DNA of 64,000 nt from Labedella gwakjiensis. GTDB taxonomy: Bacteria > Actinomycetota > Actinomycetes > Actinomycetales > Microbacteriaceae. Position 1 is the first letter of the stretch. Each line of letters begins with the position of its first letter. Location of the stretch: assembly GCF_003014675.1 (NCBI RefSeq), contig NZ_PYAU01000001.1:434001-498000 (forward strand), in the 5' to 3' direction. Both the position numbers and the translations under genes were made by a program. Positions 26,777-34,679 of the stretch are shown piece after piece. Under the pieces are notes generated by a model. It worked only from the letters and a program-made list of their open reading frames with translations. It ran no database searches and had not been told where the DNA came from.

Positions 26777-28126
26777 TCAGGAGTGCTTCCGCGCGTCGGT
26801 GAGCGCCTCGTCCAGGATCGTGAGACCGGTGTCGAGGTCCGCCTCGGCGATCGTCAGGGGCGGGGCGATCCGCAGGATGCTGTTGACCCCCGGCATCTGA
26901 GCGATGTTGAGGTGCAGCCCCCGCTCGAAGCATGCGGCCGTCACGGCGGTGCCGAAATCGTCGGCGGGTTCCTTCGTCTCACGATCCATCACGAGCTCGA
27001 CGCCCTGGAACAGCCCGCGGCCCCGCACATCCCCGATCCGGTCGTGCCGCGTCTGGAGCTCGAGGAGTCCTCGGCGCAGGCGGTCCCCCATCCTGCGAGC
27101 GACCGCGTCGTACTCCCCCTCGACGAGGGTGCGGACGACCGTGAGGCCCACGGCGGCGGCGAGTGGATCCGACACGTGTGTGGTCGTGAACATGAACCGG
27201 CGCTCGCTGCACACGGCCTCGATCTCCGCGGACGTCACCACCGCCGACACCGGCAGCCCGGCTCCGAGGGTCTTCGAGAGCGTGAGGATGTCCGGCACGA
27301 CGCCCTGGTGCTGGAACGCGTACCAGTCGCCCGTCCGGCACATCCCGGTCTGCGCCTCGTCGATGATGAGGAGCATGCCGCGCTCGTCGCACTTCGCGCG
27401 GAGGGCGGCGAAGTACCCGTCGGGCGGCGGGATCAGACCGCCCGTGCCGAGGATCGGCTCGGCGATGAAGGCGGCGAGACTGCCGACGGACTGACGGTCC
27501 ACCATCGCGAACCCGAAGTCCAGCTCCGCCCGCCAGTCGTGGGTCCCGTCGGTGTTGCGGAACACCGAACGGTACGAGTTGGGTGTCGGGATGATGAGGT
27601 TGCCGGGTGCGAGGGGTCCGTAGCCTGCCCTCGACAGACTGTAGGTGGCGGCGCCGGCCGCATGCGTCGACCCGTGATACGACTGGTCGAACGAGACGAT
27701 CTCGTGCTTCTGCGTGAAGAGCTTGGCCATCTTGATGGCCGCCTCGTTGGATTCACCGCCGGTGCTGAGGATCATGGTCTTGCTGAGCTGCGCCGGAAGC
27801 GTGTCGGAGAGAGCTTCCGCCAGATCGACGACGGGCCGGCTGAGCATCCCGCTGAAGAGGTGGTCGAGCGTCGCGATGGAGCGCGACACCGTCTCGACGA
27901 CCGCCGGGTGGGCGTGCCCGAGGAGTGAGCTCATCTGGCCCGACGTGAAGTCGAGGATCGCGCGACCGCTCTCGTCATAGAGGTAGGAGCCCTCGGCGCG
28001 ATCGATGATCGACGGGATGAACCCGGCAGGGCCATAGCGGATGAGGTGGCGACGCGCGGTGTCCCAGAACGCGTCCGTCGACCGTGCGGTGTGTACGGTC
28101 GGTCGCTCGTCGGCGATTGTCGTCAT
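26777..28126 (-). CDS. dgdA: 2,2-dialkylglycine decarboxylase-like class III aminotransferase
   Basis: A 449-residue PLP enzyme closely resembling DgdA of Burkholderia, from its RYGP N-terminal motif through LDFTSGQMSSLLGH and HLFSGMLSRPVVDLA. Key residues are PLP-lysine Lys285 in LTLSKTLGAG, Asp256/Gln259 in DEAQTG, and Gln64, which in DgdA helps position the substrate carboxylate for decarboxylation. DgdA converts 2,2-dialkylglycines such as 2-aminoisobutyrate plus pyruvate into ketone, CO2 and alanine. ATG 28126 follows GAAAGG. The LysR-type DgdR of Burkholderia is absent; an Lrp/AsnC gene is adjacent instead. Confidence 0.85.
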   Translation of the reverse strand: MTTIADERPTVHTARSTDAFWDTARRHLIRYGPAGFIPSIIDRAEGSYLYDESGRAILDFTSGQMSSLLGHAHPAVVETVSRSIATLDHLFSGMLSRPVVDLAEALSDTLPAQLSKTMILSTGGESNEAAIKMAKLFTQKHEIVSFDQSYHGSTHAAGAATYSLSRAGYGPLAPGNLIIPTPNSYRSVFRNTDGTHDWRAELDFGFAMVDRQSVGSLAAFIAEPILGTGGLIPPPDGYFAALRAKCDERGMLLIIDEAQTGMCRTGDWYAFQHQGVVPDILTLSKTLGAGLPVSAVVTSAEIEAVCSERRFMFTTTHVSDPLAAAVGLTVVRTLVEGEYDAVARRMGDRLRRGLLELQTRHDRIGDVRGRGLFQGVELVMDRETKEPADDFGTAVTAACFERGLHLNIAQMPGVNSILRIAPPLTIAEADLDTGLTILDEALTDARKHS

Positions 28127-28286
28127 GTCGTACCTTTCGTCGTCCAGCTGTTGTGGAGCAACGCTAGGGAAGACGCCTCGGCACGCGATTGCGAAGATGG
28201 CGGTGCACGGACACCGGGGGCAATATTCACGCCGATTCGCGGGAGATCGCGCACGATCTCACCAATCGACGTCGATCCGAGGCCCA

Positions 28287-29366
28287 TCAGTGGGAGTGGT
28301 CAGCACCCCACGCAGGGAACGGGTCGGCGTAGGTCTTCCACGCCGACGGTCCCGCGATGAGTTCGTCGGCCGTGAGGAGGCAGTCCCCGAGTGCCTCGGT
28401 GAGACGATCCGCGTCGAGCCGGTGACCGAAGAACACGATCTCCTGACCCACGGGAGAGTCGGCGTCCCAGCTCGGCATGCCCGTGGGATCGATGCTCAGG
28501 AGGTCACCGGCACTCGACCACGATCCCACGCTGTCTGGGCGGCTCGCGAGCCGTATCAGCCCCTTGGACCGGAGGATCGTGCCGATGCGGTCGGGGCTCA
28601 GGTCGGAGGCGACGGCCTTCGCCAACCGTTCTGGATGGAAGGGACGCGGGTCCCGGAAGATGGTCGCACCGATGAGCCCGGTCGGCGGTGCCGCGTCAGG
28701 AGCGAGGGCGAGTTGCCAGCCCATGTTCGCTCCGATCCGATGGGCACGTGTCTCGGTCCGCCTGAGCGGGACACGACGCAGCGACCGCACACGGTCGACA
28801 CCGATCAGGAGGGCCTGCGGATTCAGGCGCCGGACGAGTTCGACCGCGAGGGCGGCGCGAGCGTGCCCCGGGCTGTCGTCGAGATCCGTCAGCACGACGG
28901 TCGACGCGAACTCGAGTCGCTCGGCGAGCCGTCCCGCCGAGTCGTCGACGGCTGTCTCGTTCGGTCCCCCCACACGGTCGAGGAATCGGTCGAGGATCTC
29001 CCGGATGGAGGAGACGGCGATCACCTCGCGGATCACGACCGGCGTCTGGTGCGGGTCGCGTCGTGTGAGCACGAACTCGCACACGAGCGCGATCTCCATG
29101 ACGTCGGCGGCCGGTTCGAGCACGATCACCGACTCCCCGCGCAGACCGGCGTCCGCTCGTTCGCACAGCCCCTCCGCGAGATGGAGAGCGAAATCGCCGC
29201 TGTCCTCGTGGTCCGTCTCGATGCGACGGCCGGGCGCGGCCGGGTGGACTCCGGCGAAGCTCGCGGCGACGAGGTTCGCCGTGTCCATGTCGGACGAGCT
29301 CACGAGGGTGACCGCGACGCCCCCTCGCGAACCGATGCGCTGCATGTCGCTCTCCGAAGCTCCCAT
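28287..29366 (-). CDS. CobW-like (G3E-related) protein lacking a P-loop
   Basis: A 359-residue protein with the C-terminal domain of CobW/COG0523 GTPases (about residues 245-345, including RIGTILRSKGLIRLASRPD and a GQEIVFFGHRLD strand). The N-terminal half keeps the fold but replaces the GxxxxGK(S/T) loop by VSSSDMDTANL, and no CxCC zinc motif is seen, so GTP hydrolysis is doubtful. ATG 29366 has TAGAGT seven bases upstream. It is divergent from the zinc-free L36 gene across a Zur-like operator, the arrangement expected for zinc-starvation genes. Likely role: zinc allocation under limitation. Confidence 0.8.
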   Translation of the reverse strand: MGASESDMQRIGSRGGVAVTLVSSSDMDTANLVAASFAGVHPAAPGRRIETDHEDSGDFALHLAEGLCERADAGLRGESVIVLEPAADVMEIALVCEFVLTRRDPHQTPVVIREVIAVSSIREILDRFLDRVGGPNETAVDDSAGRLAERLEFASTVVLTDLDDSPGHARAALAVELVRRLNPQALLIGVDRVRSLRRVPLRRTETRAHRIGANMGWQLALAPDAAPPTGLIGATIFRDPRPFHPERLAKAVASDLSPDRIGTILRSKGLIRLASRPDSVGSWSSAGDLLSIDPTGMPSWDADSPVGQEIVFFGHRLDADRLTEALGDCLLTADELIAGPSAWKTYADPFPAWGADHSH

Positions 29367-29381
29367 GGGGAGTACTCTAAA

Positions 29382-29396
29382 CGATAACTGTTCTCA
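29382..29396. promoter_or_regulatory. Candidate Zur operator
   Basis: The segment GATAACTGTTCTCA forms a dyad GAnAAC-t-GTTnTC matching the TGAnAAnnnTTnTCA layout of actinobacterial Zur boxes. On the minus strand it immediately precedes the leaderless promoter (TAGAGT, 29379-29374) of the CobW-like gene. On the plus strand it lies 20-30 bases before the L36 start. Both flanking genes are of types known to be Zur-repressed in actinobacteria. Confidence 0.65.
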
Positions 29397-29414
29397 ATAA
29401 GAAAGGGAGGCCTC

Positions 29415-29537
29415 GTGAAGGTCCGCAACTCGATCTCGTCGCTCAAGAAGATGCCGGGAGCGCAGGTGGTCCGCCGTCGCGGTCGCATCTTCGTCATCAA
29501 CAAGCTCAACCCTCGTTTCAAGGCGCGCCAGGGCTAG
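29415..29537 (+). CDS. rpmJ: 50S ribosomal protein L36, zinc-independent type
   Basis: A 40-residue ribosomal protein beginning MKVRNS and ending NPRFKARQG. It has no cysteine, so it is the zinc-free form that replaces the Cys4 zinc-ribbon L36 when zinc is scarce. GTG 29415 follows AAGGGAGG with good spacing. A Zur-like operator lies just upstream, consistent with derepression during zinc limitation. A housekeeping zinc-binding L36 is expected elsewhere, in the ribosomal operon. Confidence 0.95.
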   Translation: MKVRNSISSLKKMPGAQVVRRRGRIFVINKLNPRFKARQG

Positions 29538-29544
29538 GGAAGCA

Positions 29545-29579
29545 CCCTGGCGGCGGAGCGCGACACGGCGCCGCCGGGG
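29545..29579 (+). terminator. Hairpin after rpmJ
   Basis: Arms CCCTGGCGGCG and CGCCGCCGGGG with a 13-base loop begin eight bases after the L36 stop codon. There is no U-tract. It is likely the terminator or processing stem-loop of the short rpmJ transcript. The remaining 150 bases before the next small gene contain no recognisable signal. Confidence 0.5.
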
Positions 29580-29727
29580 TATCCCTCACTCACGACCGGA
29601 CCTTCACGGACGAGCATGGCCGGGACGGTGCCGCAACGTCACCACCGACTCGACGACAGCGAGCTAATCTCGAAGAGCGCCCGTCCCCGTCAGCCCGCGA
29701 AGTCCGCCGTCACAGAGACCCGAACTC

Positions 29728-29958
29728 ATGCCCAAACGCGTCGACCGCCTCATCTCCACCCTGCTCACCGAGCAGCCCGACACCCACGTCGTCTTCAACA
29801 ACGCGATCACACCCGACAGCTACGTGCTCAACGCCCTCGGCGACACGAACGTGCTCTACGTGCACTCGTCGCACAAGCCGGCGGTCGTCGAGCACTCGAC
29901 GTGGCGGCAGAGCCAATCCGACTCCGACGAGCTGCACTTCCTCGCACGGCGGGGGTGA
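29728..29958 (+). CDS. Hypothetical small protein
   Basis: A 76-residue reading frame without a recognised domain. A central strand-loop-strand stretch (VVFNNAITPDSYVLNALG) and a His-rich segment (VHSSHKPAVVEHSTWRQ) are visible. No Shine-Dalgarno or clear -10 precedes ATG 29728. It is convergent with the DUF4041 protein gene and 11 bases from its 3' end. It could be a genuine accessory gene or the remnant of a larger one. Confidence 0.4.
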   Translation: MPKRVDRLISTLLTEQPDTHVVFNNAITPDSYVLNALGDTNVLYVHSSHKPAVVEHSTWRQSQSDSDELHFLARRG

Positions 29959-29969
29959 CGTCTCGGTGA

Positions 29970-31514
29970 CTAGCCGGCAGAGGGAACGGGTGCTGCCGTC
30001 CCAGTCGTGACGCTCGCGAGATACTCCTCGCCCGCAACGTCGACCGTGAACTCGACGATCTCGATCTGCTCGTCCCGGATCGCCTCGAGGACCTCATCCG
30101 GTGTCACTCGGAAGAACTCGCGACGGAGGTTGACCTTATTGACCCGACGGTCGGCGAACCGTCGATGGAGGGCGGCTTCCACGCTGACCGCATCCTGCGC
30201 GAAGAAGAGCGCATGGACGTCGAATCGGAACGGCACCGACGCATCGCCCAACTCGGTCACACGATCCATGGGCTCGAGACGGCGGGTCATTCCGATCTTG
30301 ACCATGTCTCGACCGAATGCACCCACGTTCGAGATCACGTAAACGTGCCCGGCGCGGATGTTCGCCGCTCGGTAGTCGACGTCGGCGAGCGCTCGTTCGA
30401 CGTCGGCGAGTTGCGCGTTCAGGCGAGCGACCCCGGCTTCGTCTCCGTTGGCTTGTAGAACCGCGATCGTGGAAAGGTAGTGCGACTTCTCCTTGTTGAG
30501 CTTCTCCTGCTCGCGGGCGAGCTCCAGCTCGGCTTTCTTCTGTTCCCTCAGCTCCTCGCGTCGTTCGCGTTCGAGCTCCTTCTCCCGCTGCACCGTCTGC
30601 AGGTGGCGCGCAGCCAGCTCGAGTTCGTGGAGACGGAGCCCGTGGTAGTGGGGCGTGATGTGCAGATCGATCATCGTCCCCTGACGCGCGATCTGGTCGA
30701 CGACCGTCGAGAGCCGCTTCTGCGCCGTGGCGAGATTGCCTGCTCGCACCGACTTGATGCAGTTCTCCGCCTCAGCGTTGTACGCGCGGAGCAGGAGCTT
30801 CGACATGTCGCTGACGAACTTCTTGCCTTTCGCGACCGAGTTGTTGAATGTGAACTGGGTCGTCGCGCTCGTGGCGCCTCCATCGCGGACCGTCTGCTTG
30901 ATCTGTGCTCGTAGCGCTTCGAGTTGCGTCGCGAGCACCGTGGACGACTCGGCGGGGTGCTCGTAGTCGAAGATGCCGAGCTCTTGAAGATCGATGGTGT
31001 TGCGAGCGCCGACGATCTGCTCGGCCAGTCGCGCGAGCTCTGCGCGGGCATTGGCGATCTGGCCGGACGCGGCGGCGACCTCTCTCTGGGTGTTGTCGAG
31101 GTGCCCTCGAAGTTCGGCCTTGCGCCGCTCCGCCTCGACGGTGTCGTCGAGACCATAGCGATCGACGATCGAGCGCAGGTAGGCGTTCTCTTCCTGCAGC
31201 TGCTCCGCGAATTTCTTCGCGCCGAACGTCGGAACGCGTTGCTCCTGGCGCTGTGGTTGGGCGCGTACGGGCTGAGCGGGTTCCGGTTGCGCGGCCTGCG
31301 GAGCCACCGCCCGCGGCTGGTGTTGTTGATGCTGTGCGGGCGCGGGATGAGCGGCAAGCGTGCCGGCCGGCTGCGGCTGCGACTGCGGCTGCGGCTGCGG
31401 CTGCGGCTGCGCACCCTGTCGCGGCGCGACGTGTTGGGTCCACTGATGTCCATCCCAGTACCGGACGAATGCTGCGTTGTGCGGATCGGGATACCAATTT
31501 GCGACGGGTGACAC
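29970..31514 (-). CDS. DUF2510-DUF4041-T5orf172 (GIY-YIG) protein
   Basis: A 514-residue multidomain protein. An N-terminal DUF2510 tryptophan motif (WYPDPHN...YWDGHQWTQHV, residues 7-29) is followed by a Gln/Pro-rich linker (about 33-95) and a coiled coil (95-180). DUF4041 (about 180-330) and a second charged coiled coil (325-400) come next. A T5orf172/MUG113-type GIY-YIG nuclease-like domain (about 405-490; HVYVISN...MVKIGMTRR) ends the protein. The DUF4041-T5orf172 combination recurs in phages and mobile islands. GTG 31514 follows GGAAGG. Base composition looks lower in G+C than its neighbours and it lies directly beside tRNA-Ser, both hints of acquisition. A phage-defence or DNA-processing role is possible but unproven. 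Confidence 0.82.
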   Translation of the reverse strand: MSPVANWYPDPHNAAFVRYWDGHQWTQHVAPRQGAQPQPQPQPQSQPQPAGTLAAHPAPAQHQQHQPRAVAPQAAQPEPAQPVRAQPQRQEQRVPTFGAKKFAEQLQEENAYLRSIVDRYGLDDTVEAERRKAELRGHLDNTQREVAAASGQIANARAELARLAEQIVGARNTIDLQELGIFDYEHPAESSTVLATQLEALRAQIKQTVRDGGATSATTQFTFNNSVAKGKKFVSDMSKLLLRAYNAEAENCIKSVRAGNLATAQKRLSTVVDQIARQGTMIDLHITPHYHGLRLHELELAARHLQTVQREKELERERREELREQKKAELELAREQEKLNKEKSHYLSTIAVLQANGDEAGVARLNAQLADVERALADVDYRAANIRAGHVYVISNVGAFGRDMVKIGMTRRLEPMDRVTELGDASVPFRFDVHALFFAQDAVSVEAALHRRFADRRVNKVNLRREFFRVTPDEVLEAIRDEQIEIVEFTVDVAGEEYLASVTTGTAAPVPSAG

Positions 31515-31601
31515 GGGTTACCTTCCGGTGGAGCGAACCACTTACGTTAGGCACCTCCATGACGTACGCGCACTCCCCCGATGGAGGGCAGAACAACCAA
31601 A

Positions 31602-31640
31602 GTCCCCGGCCGCTCCGCGCGACGCGGGACTGCCGGGGAC
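31602..31640 (-). terminator. Terminator of tRNA-Ser
   Basis: On the minus strand, arms GTCCCCGGC and GCCGGGGAC (nine bases, perfect) enclose a 21-base GC-rich loop. They are followed by a T-rich run (TTTGGTTGTTCT) reaching about 31591. It sits eight bases after the tRNA CCA end. Confidence 0.75.
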
Positions 31641-31647
31641 CTCCTGG

Positions 31648-31738
31648 TGGCGGTGACGGTGGGATTTGAACCCACGGTAGGGGTTTGCCCTACACAACTT
31701 TTCGAGAGTTGCACCTTCGGCCGCTCGGACACGTCACC
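31648..31738 (-). tRNA. tRNA-Ser(CGA)
   Basis: A serine tRNA of 88 nt plus an encoded CCA. The acceptor stem GGTGACG pairs with CGTCACC, the discriminator is G, and the CCA is encoded at 31648-31650. The anticodon loop is CTCGAAA with anticodon CGA, reading UCG codons. A long variable arm, typical of class II tRNAs, and the GGTTCAAATCC T-arm are present. Confidence 0.96.
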
Positions 31739-31837
31739 GCCGTCGAGTGTAGCCGAGCACCGGCGTCGGCGCGAATCGAGGCACCGTTCGCGAGCCGCGC
31801 GTCCGCCGGTGTCGGAGGGGGTCGTTACGCTCGAACC

Positions 31838-33190
31838 ATGCCCAAGAACTCGAGTGCCTTCCAGTGCAGCGAATGCGGTTGGCAGGCGGCCAAATGGGCT
31901 GGCCGGTGCCCCGAATGCCAGCAGTGGGGCACCGTCGTCGAGGCAGGAACGGCGTCGGGTATCGTCACGCGCATCCGCCCCTCCGTCGTCGCGGACGACC
32001 GCGTTGCGCGGCGCATCACCGACATCGGAACGGTCGACGTGGAGCGCTGGTCGTGCGGCATCAGCGAGTTCGACCGCGTGCTCGGCGGCGGCGTCGTGCC
32101 AGGCGCGGCCGTGCTGCTCTCGGGCGAGCCTGGCGTGGGCAAGTCCACTCTCCTTCTGGAGGTCGCAGCCCGAGCGGCCCGCGAGGGTCGACGCGTCCTC
32201 TATGTGAGCGCAGAGGAATCCGTCGGGCAGGTGCGTCTGCGCGCCCAGCGCACCAACGCCCTGAGCGACAACCTCTACCTCGCGGCGGAGACCGACCTCG
32301 CCACGGTCCTCGGCCAGGTGGAGGCGGTCTCTCCCGACCTCCTCATCGTCGACTCCGTCCAGACCGTCGCGAGCGCCACGATCGACGGGCTCGCCGGACA
32401 GCCCAGCCAGGTCCGCGAGGTGGCGTCTGCGCTCATGCGTCTCGCGAAGGAACGCAACCTCCCCCTCGTGCTCGTCGGCCACGTCACGAAGGACGGCTCC
32501 ATCGCAGGCCCCCGAGTGCTCGAGCACCTCGTCGACGTGGTGTGCCACTTCGAGGGCGACCGCCACACGGCGCTCCGCTTCATCCGCGCCCTCAAGAACC
32601 GCTTCGGCCCCACCGACGAGGTCGGCTGCTTCGAGATGACGGGCGACGGCATCGCGCAGGTCGCCGATCCGAGCAAGCTCTTCCTCAGCCGTACGGGACC
32701 AGTGTCCGGCACATGCATCACCGTCTCGATGGAGGGCAAACGCGCCATCCCCGTCGAGATCCAGGCCCTCGTCATCAAGACGTCAGCACCCAACCCTCGT
32801 CGCGTGGTGAACGGCGTCGACGCCTCACGCGTCGCCATGCTCCTCGCGGTGCTCGAACGCCGCTGCTCCGTGAAGCTCTCCGAGCACGACGTCTACGTCT
32901 CCACCGTGGGAGGGGTGCGGCTCACGGAGCCCGCGGCCGACCTCGCCATCGCCATCGCGATCGCCTCCGCTGCCTCCACGGCCGAGTGGCCCATTCCGGA
33001 GACGCTCGCCGCCTACGGGGAGATCTCCCTCGCCGGCGAGGTGAGGCCCGTCACCGCCGCACCGCACCGCGCCTCGGAGGCACGACGCCTCGGCTATCGG
33101 ACGCTCGTCGACTCCTCGGTCGGATCGCTGCGCACCGCGCTCAACCTGGCCCGGTCCTCCGCCGGCCCCGTCGTCGCGCCCGAGTTCTGA
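31838..33190 (+). CDS. radA: DNA repair protein RadA (Sms)
   Basis: A 450-residue RadA. An N-terminal zinc ribbon (Cys10, Cys13, Cys24, Cys27) is followed by a RecA-like ATPase core with Walker A GEPGVGKST (96-104). The RadA-specific KNRFG motif begins near Lys253, and the C-terminal domain is of the Lon-protease-like fold (about 275-450). RadA is a branch-migration helicase acting in recombinational repair. ATG 31838 has TACGCT six bases upstream (leaderless). Confidence 0.97.
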   Translation: MPKNSSAFQCSECGWQAAKWAGRCPECQQWGTVVEAGTASGIVTRIRPSVVADDRVARRITDIGTVDVERWSCGISEFDRVLGGGVVPGAAVLLSGEPGVGKSTLLLEVAARAAREGRRVLYVSAEESVGQVRLRAQRTNALSDNLYLAAETDLATVLGQVEAVSPDLLIVDSVQTVASATIDGLAGQPSQVREVASALMRLAKERNLPLVLVGHVTKDGSIAGPRVLEHLVDVVCHFEGDRHTALRFIRALKNRFGPTDEVGCFEMTGDGIAQVADPSKLFLSRTGPVSGTCITVSMEGKRAIPVEIQALVIKTSAPNPRRVVNGVDASRVAMLLAVLERRCSVKLSEHDVYVSTVGGVRLTEPAADLAIAIAIASAASTAEWPIPETLAAYGEISLAGEVRPVTAAPHRASEARRLGYRTLVDSSVGSLRTALNLARSSAGPVVAPEF

Positions 33191-33309
33191 TCCCCCCGAT
33201 GGACAACCCCGTCGCACGGGCGCTCGCCCTCGCGCCTCCGCTCTCCCGCTTCACATCCCCGGCGGCTCGATTCACCGAACCAATAGGTAGCGGTCGTAGG
33301 CTCGAGGAC

Positions 33310-34179
33310 GTGACCGACTCGTCCTCAACGCCGACCACGGGCCAGAACCCGACCGTGAACCCCGACCCGCGCTCCGCGGACGAGCAGGCGACGCGCGCAC
33401 CGGGGTCGCTCGCCCCCCTCAGCACGAGCATCGATCCCGCCTCCATCGCGGAGGCGAAGCGGCTCCGCACCGAGTTCACGCGCTTCATGATGCAGTACCA
33501 GTTCGCGATCGACGAGGTGCTCACGAAGATCTCGATCCTGCAGGACGAGTTCACCCACCTGCATTCCTACAACCCGATCGAGCACGTGAACTCGCGCGTG
33601 AAGAGCCCCGAGAGCATCATCGACAAGGTGGCGCGCAAGGGCTGCGACCCGTCGTTCGAGGCGATCCGGTCGACCATCACCGACATCGCCGGCGTGCGCA
33701 TCACGTGCAGCTTCATCGCCGACACCTACCGGGTGCTCGAGATGCTCACGGCGCAGAGCGACATCACCGTCCGTGAGATCAAGGACTACATCGCCGAGCC
33801 GAAGGCCAACGGCTACAAGAGCCTGCACGCCATCATCGAGATCCCCGTCTTCATGTCGAACGGTGTGGTGCCGGTGCTCGTCGAGCTACAGATCCGCACG
33901 ATCGCGATGGACTTCTGGGCGAGCCTCGAGCACAAGATCTACTACAAGTACAGCGGAGAGGTGCCCGGCCACCTCGTCTCCACCCTCACGGGGACCGCGC
34001 AGATCGCCTCGGAGCTCGACCGTCGGATGGAGCACCTGCACGCCGAGGTGCGTGCGCTCGACTCGGAGACCGACCCGTGGGGAGACGACTCCCCCACCGC
34101 TCCGGAGCCGCCCCTGCCTGAGGCCATCGTGACGCAGCTGCAGGAACTGCGCCGCCGCGGCGGCACCCAGCAGGTCTAG
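33310..34179 (+). CDS. Small alarmone synthetase (RelA/SpoT synthetase domain)
   Basis: A 289-residue single-domain (p)ppGpp synthetase of the RelP/RelQ type. It lacks the HD hydrolase, TGS and ACT domains. The synthetase core shows GVRITCSFI, the YIAEPKANGYKSLH substrate-binding stretch and the ELQIRTIAMDFWASLEHKI motif. The first 50 residues are Ser/Thr/Pro-rich and probably disordered. GTG 33310 has TAGGCT seven bases upstream; an in-frame ATG at 33199 is possible but lacks this signal. The enzyme would transfer pyrophosphate from ATP to GDP/GTP under stress. Confidence 0.92.
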   Translation: MTDSSSTPTTGQNPTVNPDPRSADEQATRAPGSLAPLSTSIDPASIAEAKRLRTEFTRFMMQYQFAIDEVLTKISILQDEFTHLHSYNPIEHVNSRVKSPESIIDKVARKGCDPSFEAIRSTITDIAGVRITCSFIADTYRVLEMLTAQSDITVREIKDYIAEPKANGYKSLHAIIEIPVFMSNGVVPVLVELQIRTIAMDFWASLEHKIYYKYSGEVPGHLVSTLTGTAQIASELDRRMEHLHAEVRALDSETDPWGDDSPTAPEPPLPEAIVTQLQELRRRGGTQQV

Positions 34180-34201
34180 CCGTTCAGGACGTCGGAGCGG
34201 T

Positions 34202-34624
34202 CTATTCCGCGCTCGTCGCCGGTTCCGCGCCGCCCTCGAGGGCGAGCACACGGAGCAGCTCGTCCGGCGTCGCCTGCATCGCATGCGGGCCGGCGATGTC
34301 GAAGAACACCGTCTCGATGTCGTCGCCGTAGGTGCGCAGGAACGCGGCGAGCCACTCGCCGTCGTACAGCCCGACGAACGGGGGCAGCGCCGCCGGCTTG
34401 TTCGTCGCGTTCGAGAACAGCAGGAGCGCGAGACGGGCCGTCTCGGGCTGCCGGTACATCCACACGTCAGGGGTCGCCGTGGGCTTGTCGCGGTCGATGG
34501 CGGACGCAAGAGGCACGACCACGGGGTGATGCCGCAGCGCGAACGCGACGGCCGCCATGTCCTGCTTCTCGAGCGCCTCGGCGAGGACCGGGGACGAGAA
34601 ATCGGGCTTCTTCTTCTTCGCCAT
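34202..34624 (-). CDS. Conserved hypothetical protein, SseB-like
   Basis: A 140-residue soluble protein starting with a MAKKKKPDFSSP basic segment. A helix-strand pattern resembles the SseB N-terminal domain: a leading EALEKQDMAAVAFAL helix, a WMYRQPETARLALLLFSN strand pair and a C-terminal DIAGPHAMQATP segment. ATG 34624 is preceded by CAGACT six bases upstream (leaderless pattern). SseB-like proteins of actinobacteria have no clear enzymatic role. The family call is tentative. Confidence 0.55.
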   Translation of the reverse strand: MAKKKKPDFSSPVLAEALEKQDMAAVAFALRHHPVVVPLASAIDRDKPTATPDVWMYRQPETARLALLLFSNATNKPAALPPFVGLYDGEWLAAFLRTYGDDIETVFFDIAGPHAMQATPDELLRVLALEGGAEPATSAE

Positions 34625-34679
34625 GCGTCCAGTCTGTCAGTCCGCGCGGCGAGCCCGCCGCCTGCACGGGCCCGAGGCG

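Noticed and set aside
29538-31647. Attachment-site duplication flanking an integrated element at tRNA-Ser
   Set aside because: No second copy of the tRNA 3' end and no integrase or excisionase gene were found in the window, so an integrated element is not demonstrated.
31864-33309. Plus-strand frame preceding the alarmone synthetase, overlapping radA
   Set aside because: It is the alternate frame of radA (Arg/His/Pro-rich). The synthetase begins at 33310 with its own -10-like signal.
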